Below are positions 1 to 6,004 of a DNA stretch of 7,116 nucleotides, piece by piece. A program made the position numbers and the translations under genes. This DNA is from Zoogloeaceae bacterium (GTDB taxonomy: Bacteria > Pseudomonadota > Gammaproteobacteria > Burkholderiales > Rhodocyclaceae). The stretch covers positions 1-7,116 of the forward strand of contig JAISPO010000009.1 in the NCBI GenBank assembly GCA_031274855.1, written 5' to 3'. The stretch's first letter is position 1. Every line of letters begins with the position of its first letter. The notes under the pieces were generated by a model, which saw nothing but the letters and a program-made list of their open reading frames with translations, did no database searches and had not been told where the DNA came from.

Positions 1-554
1 TCGAGAATGCGGGCGACGATGAAGTCGACCAGATCGTTGACGCTTTGCGGATGGTGGTAGAAGCCGGGCGCGGGGGGGAGGATGATGGCGCCGGCGCGGG
101 AGAGGCGGAGCATGTTCTCCAAGTGGATGGCGGAGAGCGGGGTTTCGCGGGGGACGAGGATCAGCTTGCGGCCTTCTTTGAGGACGACATCGGCGGCGCG
201 GGCAATCAGGTCATCGGCAAGGCCGGTGGCGACTTTCGCCAAGGTGCCCATGCTGCACGGGCAGATGACATAGGCGTCGGGCGGGTTGGAGCCAGAGGCG
301 GGCGGCGCGAACCAGTCTTGCAGGCCGAACACCGCAAGTTGCCCTTCCTTCGCGCCGTAGCGTTGCGCGAACAGATGTTGCGCTTCGCTCGGCTGCGCGG
401 GCAGCGTTAGGCCGAGTTCTTGTTGGGCGACGATGCGTGCCGCTTGCGAGTAGAGCAGCCAGACGCGCACATCCGCCGCCAGCAGGCATTCGAGCAGGCG
501 CAAGCCGTAGGGCAGGCCGGAAGCGCCGGTAAAGGCGAGGGCGACGGTTTTCAT
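1..554 (-). CDS. ubiX: UbiX-type flavin prenyltransferase (C-terminus cut by window edge)
   Basis: By family, this enzyme joins a dimethylallyl group to reduced FMN, making the prenylated flavin cofactor of UbiD-type decarboxylases, classically for ubiquinone biosynthesis; it is cytosolic. The first 184 residues are visible and no stop codon is reached. The protein opens MKTVALAFTGASG, with the phosphate-binding GASG at residues 10-13. CPCS is at 98-101, the stretch RAADVVLKE at 119-127, RETP at 136-139 and FYHHPQ at 165-170. All match the UbiX flavoprotein family in order and spacing. Family members are about 190-210 residues, so only a short tail is missing. The start is supported by GGGAGAA at 561-567, whose GGAG lies 8 bases upstream. 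The ATG overlaps the stop of the Gx-family gene as ATGA, so translation is probably coupled. The closely related Pad1-type enzymes cannot be excluded by motif alone. Confidence 0.95.
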   Translation of the reverse strand, partial: MKTVALAFTGASGLPYGLRLLECLLAADVRVWLLYSQAARIVAQQELGLTLPAQPSEAQHLFAQRYGAKEGQLAVFGLQDWFAPPASGSNPPDAYVICPCSMGTLAKVATGLADDLIARAADVVLKEGRKLILVPRETPLSAIHLENMLRLSRAGAIILPPAPGFYHHPQSVNDLVDFIVARIL

Positions 555-1072
555 GGCGCATTCTCCCGCAACAGACGCGCTGCGATCAAGCCGTTGATGA
601 TGCCGAAAAATAAGGCGAATACGGCGAACGCGGGGACGAGATAAAAGACGCCGTCATGCGGCACCAGCCACAGCCGCGCCAGCAGCACCTGTCCGCCGAT
701 GTGGGCGAAGGCCGCCAATACGCTCTGGCTGACCGGCCCGAAGGCGCGTTGCGGCAAGCGGCTGGAGAAGGCCAGCACGGCCAAACTCAGCAACGCGCCG
801 GTCAAGCTCAGAAAGAAACCCGGCGCGAGAAATTGCCCGACCAGCAAACTGCCCGCGACAACCCGCAACAGCGACACCCACGCCGCTTCGCGCCAGCCGT
901 ATCGGGCCAGCACCACCAGCACGACGATGTTGGCAAGCCCGGGCTTGATGCCCGGCAACGGCGTCGGAATCGCCGCCTCGGCCACCGTCAACGCGATGGC
1001 CGCCGCCGCGAAGCGGGCCACCCGCCGATCCGCCGGCGTGACTTTGAGGGCGATGGTGGTGTTGGGTGACAT
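551..1072 (-). CDS. Gx transporter family membrane protein (Hpre_diP_synt_I family)
   Basis: This is a 173-residue, very hydrophobic protein with about six predicted membrane segments (roughly residues 20-36, 44-58, 62-82, 83-103, 113-135 and 143-167). The family signature IPTPLPGIKPGLANI spans residues 35-49, followed by LLRVVAGSL at 68-76 and SLTGALLSL at 89-97. The family was once named heptaprenyl diphosphate synthase component I, but it has no prenyltransferase catalytic motifs. It is now usually called the Gx transporter family and resembles substrate-binding membrane subunits of small transporters; the substrate is unknown. The start lies one base after the NusG-II gene stop, with no clear ribosome binding site, so it probably depends on translation of that gene. 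Its stop overlaps the ubiX start as ATGA. The family call is firm; a transport role is inference. Confidence 0.88.
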   Translation of the reverse strand: MSPNTTIALKVTPADRRVARFAAAAIALTVAEAAIPTPLPGIKPGLANIVVLVVLARYGWREAAWVSLLRVVAGSLLVGQFLAPGFFLSLTGALLSLAVLAFSSRLPQRAFGPVSQSVLAAFAHIGGQVLLARLWLVPHDGVFYLVPAFAVFALFFGIINGLIAARLLRENAP

Positions 1073-1073
1073 G

Positions 1074-1451
1074 TCAGTAATTGAGCGAGTCGTAGCTGAC
1101 CTGCTGGCCGGTCAGCATCAGGCTGACGTGGTTGGGGGCGCAGATGGCGACCGCGCCCGCGCGCGCCAGCCAGCCTTGCAGGACGCAGTACTGGCGCGGG
1201 CCGGGGTCGCTTTGTACGCGGGCGCGGCCGGGTTCCATTTCGATCATGGTTTTGCCGAGCGGGCCGGGGACTTCGATGCGGCGCGGCGCGTCGAGCGGGT
1301 ATTCGGCAAAGATGCGTCCATCGACGCGAATCACGGCGCGTTCGGCCTGACCGCCGCGCCAGAGCAGCGGGAACGACAGCGCGACCGCGATGGCAGCCAA
1401 GCCCGCGACCAGCCAGTCACCGGCTTTGACAAGCGCCAGCCAGGATTTCAC
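1074..1451 (-). CDS. NusG domain II-containing membrane-anchored protein
   Basis: This is a 125-residue protein with a short N-terminal segment, one membrane helix at about residues 14-31, and a small beta-rich domain outside the membrane. The domain carries the family pattern: SDPG at 81-84, C89 followed by VLQGW, a second cysteine C104 and the PNHVSLMLTG stretch at 106-115. This corresponds to the C...GW...C.PN signature of NusG-domain-II proteins, which share a fold with part of some NusG proteins but are not transcription factors. I chose the GTG start at 1451 because the membrane helix follows at once and because GTG overlaps the rapZ stop as GTGA. The longer upstream extension in this frame lies entirely inside rapZ and is not credible. 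No ribosome binding site stands out, so coupling to rapZ is likely. The function is not established; the gene normally travels with a Gx-family gene, as here. The two cysteines could form a disulfide (inference). Confidence 0.87.
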   Translation of the reverse strand: MKSWLALVKAGDWLVAGLAAIAVALSFPLLWRGGQAERAVIRVDGRIFAEYPLDAPRRIEVPGPLGKTMIEMEPGRARVQSDPGPRQYCVLQGWLARAGAVAICAPNHVSLMLTGQQVSYDSLNY

Positions 1452-2299
1452 GCCGAAACCAGCGTGCGATGACGAACCAGCACGCGCACGGAATCGCGGA
1501 ATCGCGCCGCCAACTGCTCGGCGATGTACACCGAGCGATGCTGGCCGCCCGTGCAGCCGATGGCGATGGTGAGATATGAGCGGTTGTCGCGCATATAGGC
1601 GGGCAGCCAGCCGGCGACGAAATCGCCGATGTCGGCGATCATACGCCGCACGCCGGCATCCGCGCCGAGAAAAGCGATGACCGGCGCATCCTGTCCGGTC
1701 AACGGACGCAACACCGGATCGTAATGGGGATTGGGCAGGCAACGCGCGTCGAAAACCAGATCGGCGTCGAGCGGCAAACCGTGCTTGAAGCCAAAGGACT
1801 CGAACAGCAGCGTCAAACCGGCGCTCCCGCTCAACTCGATGAAACTTTTGATGATCGCCCGCAGCGCGTTGGGACGCAAATCGCTGGTGTCGATGTGGTG
1901 GCCCAGTTCGGCCAGCGCTTCAAGCGTCTCGCGCTCGCGGGTAATCGCTTCGGCCAGCGTCGTGTTGTCGCCGGTCAGCGGGTGATGGCGGCGTGTCTCG
2001 GAAAATCGCTGGATCAGGGTATCGTCGCGGGCGTCGAGAAAGATGAAGCGCAGATCGACATTTCCGGCCTTGCGCAACGCCTGCAACTGCCGCGGCAGGA
2101 AGGTGGCGACATCCGCCCCGCCCCGCATGTCCATGGCAACCGCTACGCGCGTGTAGCCGTCGCGGGCCAGCCGTTCGACCAGCTGCGGCAGCAGCCAGGG
2201 CGGCAGGTTGTCCACGCAGAAATAGGCGGCATCCTCAAGGGTATTGAGGGCGATGGATTTGCCGGAACCGGACAGGCCGCTAATCAGGATGAGTTGCAT
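1448..2299 (-). CDS. rapZ: RapZ (YvcJ-family) nucleotide-binding regulatory protein
   Basis: The 283-residue product matches the usual family length of about 284. The Walker A P-loop GLSGSGKS is at residues 8-15, followed by the family signature CVDNLPP at 28-34. ETRRHHPL is at 101-108, FGFKHG at 169-174, DARCLPNPHY at 185-194 and the C-terminal GCTGGQHRSVY at 248-258. In enteric bacteria RapZ senses glucosamine-6-phosphate through its C-terminal domain and guides RNase E to the small RNA GlmZ, controlling glmS. Betaproteobacteria are not known to have GlmZ, so the RNA target here is unknown. I chose the ATG at 2299 because MQLILISG is the conserved N-terminus; there is no strong Shine-Dalgarno before it, and in-frame starts further upstream would add non-conserved residues. 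It is the first gene of the minus-strand operon, with its stop inside the GTGA overlap with the next gene. No hprK or PTS gene adjoins it, unlike many betaproteobacteria. Confidence 0.96.
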   Translation of the reverse strand: MQLILISGLSGSGKSIALNTLEDAAYFCVDNLPPWLLPQLVERLARDGYTRVAVAMDMRGGADVATFLPRQLQALRKAGNVDLRFIFLDARDDTLIQRFSETRRHHPLTGDNTTLAEAITRERETLEALAELGHHIDTSDLRPNALRAIIKSFIELSGSAGLTLLFESFGFKHGLPLDADLVFDARCLPNPHYDPVLRPLTGQDAPVIAFLGADAGVRRMIADIGDFVAGWLPAYMRDNRSYLTIAIGCTGGQHRSVYIAEQLAARFRDSVRVLVRHRTLVSA

Positions 2300-2445
2300 A
2301 ACGCCAAGGATAGCCGATGCGCTGCCGAAAGGCATAAATTTTGTCGCGCCGCCATCGTCCATCCTCGTTTGGATAGGGTATTGTGACCCCCCGTTGTGCC
2401 GCTATCCGTCAGGCAAAACCCCTTTTCGCAACACAACTTTTCTAT
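2300..2445. promoter_or_regulatory. Divergent intergenic region between rapZ and the hydrolase-phaC genes
   Basis: This 146-base gap must hold the promoters of the rapZ operon (leftwards) and the hydrolase-phaC pair (rightwards), since both sets begin here. It is locally more AT-rich near 2329-2342 and 2414-2447 than the flanking genes. I could not find convincing -35/-10 pairs on either strand. Its main visible structure is the repeated GGATAG hexamer, listed separately. The regulatory role is inferred from position. Confidence 0.45.
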
Positions 2446-2471
2446 ATGAACCGCGCCGCCATCCGCTATCC
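2308..2471. repeat. Four GGATAG/CTATCC hexamers in the divergent region
   Basis: GGATAG occurs on the plus strand at 2308-2313 and 2371-2376, and its complement CTATCC at 2402-2407 and 2466-2471. Three of the four extend to the heptamer GGATAGC/GCTATCC (2308-2314, 2401-2407 and 2465-2471). Start-to-start distances are 63, 31 and 64 bases, close to whole numbers of DNA turns. The last copy falls inside the first codons of the hydrolase, and the first lies 8 bases before the rapZ start codon. The copies are seen directly; a role as binding sites is only a suggestion. Confidence 0.4.
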
Positions 2472-3462
2472 ATACCTCAAGCCTCCGGCAACCGGAACGC
2501 TTTCGACTGTCGCGCCGGGCATCGAGTGGCTGCGTATGCCGCTGCCCTTCGCGCTCGATCACGTCAATCTCTGGCTGCTGGCGGATGGCGCAGCTTATAC
2601 CGCAGTCGATACCGGCATTAATCTCGATCCGGTCAAGACCGCTTGGCAGGCGGTGCTGGCGGCGCGTCCCCTGAGCCGTCTGCTGGTGACGCACTTTCAT
2701 CCCGATCACCTCGGGCTGGCCGCATGGTTGCAGGAGCGGACCGGCGCACCGCTCTGGATCACTCAGGGCGAATATCTCACCGGCCAGATGATGAAGCATC
2801 AGGTGAGCAGCTATGGCGTACCGGCCATGTGCGAATTCTTCCGCCGCCACGGCCTCGACGCGGCCCGCGTGCAGGCGCTGACCGATAGAGGCAATGCCTA
2901 CGGACGCGGCGTGCCTGCGATTCCGGCGACTTTCCATCCGCTTCGGGAAGGGGAGGATGTGATGATCGGCGGACACGTCTGGCAGGTCATCATCGGCCAC
3001 GGCCACTCCGCCGAACATGCCAGCTTTTACTGCGGCGAGTTGCGCGTGCTGATTTCGGGCGACATGCTGCTGCCGCGCATTTCCACCAACATCAGCGTTT
3101 TTTCCAGCGTGCCGGAATCCGATTCGCTGGACAGCTTTCTGACTTCGCTTGACCGCCTGCGCGCGCTGCCCGAAGACACACTGGTGCTGCCCTCGCACGG
3201 CCTGCCCTTCCGCGGCCTGCATCGCCGGATCGAGCAACTGCACGCCCATCACGCCGACCGCTGCGCGGCGCTGGCGCAAGCCTGCGCCACGCCGCAGACC
3301 GCCGCCTCGCTGATTCCCGTGCTGTTTCCCAGAGAGATCACCGATACGCACCAGACAATGTTCGCCATGGGCGAGGCCATCGCCCATTTGAATTATTTGC
3401 AGCAGGCGGGCCGCCTAACGCGCAAGGAAGAAAACGGCATCCTCCATTACATATGCCGATAA
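2446..3462 (+). CDS. Metallo-beta-lactamase-fold hydrolase
   Basis: This is a 338-residue protein of the glyoxalase II-like metallo-beta-lactamase superfamily, probably cytosolic as no signal peptide is seen. The metal site is complete: THFHPDH at residues 82-88 gives H83, H85, D87 and H88, GHGHSAEH at 184-191 gives H187, SGD at 204-206 gives D206, and SHG at 250-252 gives H251. A C-terminal region of about 80 residues follows, as in hydrolases acting on thioesters or similar small esters; the substrate cannot be read from sequence. I prefer the ATG at 2446 because the homologous part starts near there (PGIEWLRMPLPFALDHVNLWLL, roughly residues 24-45, resembles the family N-terminus). A GTG at 2383 preceded by AGGG would add 21 residues of no recognisable character and remains possible. 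The stop lies within the phaC ribosome binding site, which suggests a shared transcript and perhaps a role in PHA metabolism (inference). Confidence 0.9.
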   Translation: MNRAAIRYPYLKPPATGTLSTVAPGIEWLRMPLPFALDHVNLWLLADGAAYTAVDTGINLDPVKTAWQAVLAARPLSRLLVTHFHPDHLGLAAWLQERTGAPLWITQGEYLTGQMMKHQVSSYGVPAMCEFFRRHGLDAARVQALTDRGNAYGRGVPAIPATFHPLREGEDVMIGGHVWQVIIGHGHSAEHASFYCGELRVLISGDMLLPRISTNISVFSSVPESDSLDSFLTSLDRLRALPEDTLVLPSHGLPFRGLHRRIEQLHAHHADRCAALAQACATPQTAASLIPVLFPREITDTHQTMFAMGEAIAHLNYLQQAGRLTRKEENGILHYICR

Positions 3463-3465
3463 GGA
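3461..3465 (+). promoter_or_regulatory. phaC ribosome binding site overlapping the hydrolase stop
   Basis: AAGGA lies 5 bases before the ATG at 3471 and shares its first two bases with the hydrolase TAA stop (3460-3462). It selects 3471 over the in-frame ATG at 3453, which lies inside the hydrolase gene and has no such site. Ribosomes ending the hydrolase would sit directly on this site, so translation may be coupled. Confidence 0.75.
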
Positions 3466-3470
3466 AAATC

Positions 3471-5258
3471 ATGGACGCCACCCCGCAGCCGCTGCCCGAC
3501 GCCGGAGAAATCGCCAAGACCTATGCCGAGGTCGCGCAACGCGCCTCGAAGCTGTTGACTGAGCACATTCAGCGCCAAGCCAGAGAGGGCCTCGCCGCGC
3601 CCGTCGATGAACTGGGCATCGCTCAGGCTTTCATGGACATGATGGCCAAAATGCTGGCCAATCCCTACAGGCTGGCGCAGGCGCAGATGAGTTTGGCTTG
3701 GGATTATTTCGCGCTCTGGCAGCAATCGACGCTGCGTCTCATGGGCATGAATGCCGCGCCGGTCGCGCAGCCTGCCAAGGACGACAAACGCTTCAAGGAC
3801 GAACAGTGGCAAGAGAATTTTCTGTTCGACTTCATCAAGCAGTCCTACCTGATTACAGCGCGTCACATCCACGATTCCGTCAACGGCGTCGAAGGGCTGG
3901 ACGAGCGCAGTCAACAGAAAGTTAATTTCTACACCCGTCAGTTTGTCGATGCGCTGTCGCCTTCCAACTTCGCGCTGACCAATCCCGAAGTTGTCCGCGA
4001 GACCCTCAAATCGCAAGGCCAGAACCTGCTCAAAGGTTTCAACAATCTGCTGCGCGACATTGAGGAAGGCAATGGCCAGTTGCGCATCAAAATGACCGAC
4101 GCCTCGGCCTTTGAACTGGGCAAGAATGTCGCCGCCACGCCGGGCAAGGTCATATTCCAGAACGACCTGTTCCAGTTGTTGCAGTTCGAACCGGCGACCC
4201 AGGAGGTGTACAAACGGCCGCTGCTGATTTTCCCGCCCTGGATCAACAAGTATTACATCCTCGACCTGCGCGAAAAAAATTCCTTCATCAAATGGGCGGT
4301 CGATCAGGGCCACACGGTATTCGTCATGTCATGGGTCAACCCCGACGCTCAACTGGCCGAAAAAACTTATGAGGATTACCTGACCGAAGCGGCGCTGGTC
4401 GCCGTCGACAAAGTCTGCGAACAGACCGGCGAGCAAACGATGAACGCCGTCGGCTACTGCCTCGGCGGCACGCTGCTCGGCACTGCGCTTGCTTACATGG
4501 CGGTGAAAAAAGACAAACGCATCGCCTCGGCGACCTTCTTCACCACCATGCTCGATTTTTCGATCCCGGGTGAACTCGGCGTATTCATCGACGAGCAGCA
4601 GGTCGCCGGTCTTGAGAAAAAAATGACCGAACGCGGCTATCTGGAAGGCTCGGAAATGGCCGGCACTTTCAACATACTGCGCGCCAACGATTTAATCTGG
4701 TCTTTCGTGGTTAACAACTACCTGATGGGCAAAGACCCGTTCCCGTTCGATCTGCTGTTCTGGAACAGCGACTCGACGCGCATGCCCTGCATGATGCACA
4801 GCTTCTACCTGCGCAACATGTACATGAAGAATTTGCTCAAGGAGCCGGACGGCCTCACCCTCGGCGGCGTGCCAATTGATCTGGGCAAAATCAAAACGCC
4901 CAGCTACTTCATTTCAACCATCGACGATCACATCGCCCCCTGGCAAAGCACCTATCTCGGCGCGCAACGCTTTACCGGCCCCGTGCGTTTCGTCCTCGGC
5001 GGCTCCGGCCATATCGCCGGTATCATCAACCCGCCCGCCGCGAATAAATACGGCTACTGGCTCAACGGCAAACTGACCGAACCCGCGGAACAATGGCTGG
5101 AATACGCCCAGCAGCACACCGGCTCCTGGTGGACCGACTGGCAACAATGGATCAGCCAGCTCGACAACGCCAAAGTCCCCGCCCGCAACCCAAGCCAGGG
5201 CAAACTCAAACCCATCGAAGACGCCCCCGGCGCTTACGTCAAGCTCAGGCTCGCGTGA
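3471..5258 (+). CDS. phaC: Class I poly(3-hydroxyalkanoate) synthase
   Basis: PhaC polymerises (R)-3-hydroxyacyl-CoA, mostly 3-hydroxybutyryl-CoA for class I, into polyester storage granules and releases CoA; it acts at the granule surface. The 595-residue product is close to the 589 of the Cupriavidus necator enzyme. The N-terminal PhaC domain covers roughly residues 1-240, with the alpha/beta-hydrolase catalytic domain after it. The catalytic triad can be placed: C330 in the lipase-like box GYCLGG (328-333), D486 in DDHIAPW (485-491) and H514 in GGSGHIAGIINP (510-521). The conserved tryptophan W431 sits in LLFWNSDST (428-436). The single long chain with this triad indicates class I rather than classes III or IV, which need a PhaE or PhaR partner. 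No phaA, phaB or phasin gene adjoins it in the window; its only close partner is the upstream hydrolase. No canonical terminator follows, only the palindrome at 5287-5311. Confidence 0.98.
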   Translation: MDATPQPLPDAGEIAKTYAEVAQRASKLLTEHIQRQAREGLAAPVDELGIAQAFMDMMAKMLANPYRLAQAQMSLAWDYFALWQQSTLRLMGMNAAPVAQPAKDDKRFKDEQWQENFLFDFIKQSYLITARHIHDSVNGVEGLDERSQQKVNFYTRQFVDALSPSNFALTNPEVVRETLKSQGQNLLKGFNNLLRDIEEGNGQLRIKMTDASAFELGKNVAATPGKVIFQNDLFQLLQFEPATQEVYKRPLLIFPPWINKYYILDLREKNSFIKWAVDQGHTVFVMSWVNPDAQLAEKTYEDYLTEAALVAVDKVCEQTGEQTMNAVGYCLGGTLLGTALAYMAVKKDKRIASATFFTTMLDFSIPGELGVFIDEQQVAGLEKKMTERGYLEGSEMAGTFNILRANDLIWSFVVNNYLMGKDPFPFDLLFWNSDSTRMPCMMHSFYLRNMYMKNLLKEPDGLTLGGVPIDLGKIKTPSYFISTIDDHIAPWQSTYLGAQRFTGPVRFVLGGSGHIAGIINPPAANKYGYWLNGKLTEPAEQWLEYAQQHTGSWWTDWQQWISQLDNAKVPARNPSQGKLKPIEDAPGAYVKLRLA

Positions 5259-5286
5259 CAGGAGGAATGAAAACCAAAGCCGCTGG

Positions 5287-5311
5287 ATTCCCGCCAAAAT
5301 CGCGCGGGAAT
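5287..5311. repeat. dRS3-like palindrome between convergent phaC and dsbA
   Basis: Perfect 8-base arms, ATTCCCGC (5287-5294) and GCGGGAAT (5304-5311), enclose a 9-base loop. The flanks continue the common dispersed form, with CTGG just before and GACG just after. This matches the core of a palindrome scattered widely in beta- and gammaproteobacterial intergenic regions; in Neisseria it is called dRS3, with consensus ATTCCC, eight bases, GGGAAT. Here the spacing between ATTCCC and GGGAAT is 13 rather than 8. The hairpin could slow or protect transcript ends from both sides, but no T-run follows it on either strand, so it is not a canonical Rho-independent terminator. Confidence 0.7.
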
Positions 5312-5324
5312 GACGAAGGAGGGT

Positions 5325-5987
5325 TTACTTCTTCTTGGCGCTGCGTTCCTTGCGGACTTTGTCGATTAGCGCGTCGACGGTGGCAAGGTAGTCCTCGCTG
5401 CGATCGCTGGTAGCGATGGCGCGATAGCGCCCGTCGACGATGATGGCCGGCACGCCGTCCAGGTTATATGCCTGATCCGACAGTTGCATCGACCGTGCGA
5501 CTTTGCTGTGCACCGAGAAAGATTCATAGGCATCCGAAAATGCTTTCGTATCGATGCCCTTCCTGCCCAGCCATGTAGTCATCGCGGCTTTGTCACTGAG
5601 CAGATCGGCACGGCGTTCGTTATGGACGGCGCTGAAAACGTCGCCATGCAGCTTTTCAGTCAGATTCATCGCTTCGAGCGAATAATAGAGTGAGGCGGCG
5701 GGCGCCCACGGGCCGGGACTGCCGGAACGGGGGAACACAGCCGGTACGCGCCGGAAAGCGACATCCGCAGGCAGCTTCTTCACCCAGGTGTGCAACGCCG
5801 GTTCGAAGTCGAAGCAGTGGGAACAACCGTACCAGAAGAACTCGATGACCTCGATCCGGTCTTGCGCTTCGGTGGGGCGCGGCGGGTTGTAGCTGGCGAA
5901 ATTCTTTTTTTCCTGAAGCTCCACCGCGCAGGCCCCATTGACGACTGACAGCAAAACAATGGCGATGAGGCTGGCTAATTTACGCAT
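5325..5987 (-). CDS. dsbA: DsbA-type thiol:disulfide interchange protein (periplasmic)
   Basis: This 220-residue thioredoxin-fold oxidoreductase would insert disulfide bonds into exported proteins and be re-oxidised by DsbB. A signal peptide spans about residues 1-21: a positively charged start, a hydrophobic core and an A-C-A cleavage site before VELQ. C20 within it does not fit a lipoprotein box well. The mature protein has the active site FFWYGCSHC at 50-58, with redox cysteines C55 and C58. The helical insert follows, and the cis-proline loop GVPA is at 178-181 (P180). The centre of the active site is Ser-His rather than the classical Pro-His. The C-terminus ends in a lysine-rich tail. 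AAGGA at 5996-6000 lies 8 bases before the ATG. The gene starts 17 bases after the SPOR gene stop and is probably the last gene of the argS operon. Confidence 0.95.
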   Translation of the reverse strand: MRKLASLIAIVLLSVVNGACAVELQEKKNFASYNPPRPTEAQDRIEVIEFFWYGCSHCFDFEPALHTWVKKLPADVAFRRVPAVFPRSGSPGPWAPAASLYYSLEAMNLTEKLHGDVFSAVHNERRADLLSDKAAMTTWLGRKGIDTKAFSDAYESFSVHSKVARSMQLSDQAYNLDGVPAIIVDGRYRAIATSDRSEDYLATVDALIDKVRKERSAKKK

Positions 5988-6004
5988 GATTCCTTTCCTT
6001 TCCG

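Noticed and set aside
699..1472. A 257-codon plus-strand open frame opposite the Gx and NusG-II genes
   Set aside because: It spans two coupled genes on the other strand and has no recognisable domain; codon-bias shadow.
1492..1507. Tandem GGAATCGC repeat near the 3' end of rapZ
   Set aside because: Two 8-base units within conserved coding sequence (residues around RFRDS); explained by codon choice.
1452..1742. N-terminal extension of the NusG-II gene to an upstream start
   Set aside because: The extension is wholly inside rapZ, is arginine-rich without domain character, and would bury the membrane anchor; the GTG at 1451 fits the family.
1724..2386. A 220-codon plus-strand open frame opposite rapZ
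   Set aside because: It is antisense to a full-length conserved rapZ and has a low-complexity, glutamine- and arginine-rich composition.
2284..3387. A 367-codon open frame on the minus strand opposite the hydrolase
   Set aside because: It lies antisense to a gene with a complete metal-binding motif set. Its translation matches no family I know and is rich in residues expected from reading GC-biased codons backwards.
3447..4313. A 288-codon open frame on the minus strand opposite the start of phaC
   Set aside because: It is antisense to a clear phaC gene, with no recognisable motifs and no supporting ribosome binding site; a by-product of high GC.
5259..5324. Rho-independent terminator for phaC or dsbA
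   Set aside because: A hairpin is present at 5287-5311, but no T-run follows it on either strand, so it is listed only as a palindromic repeat.
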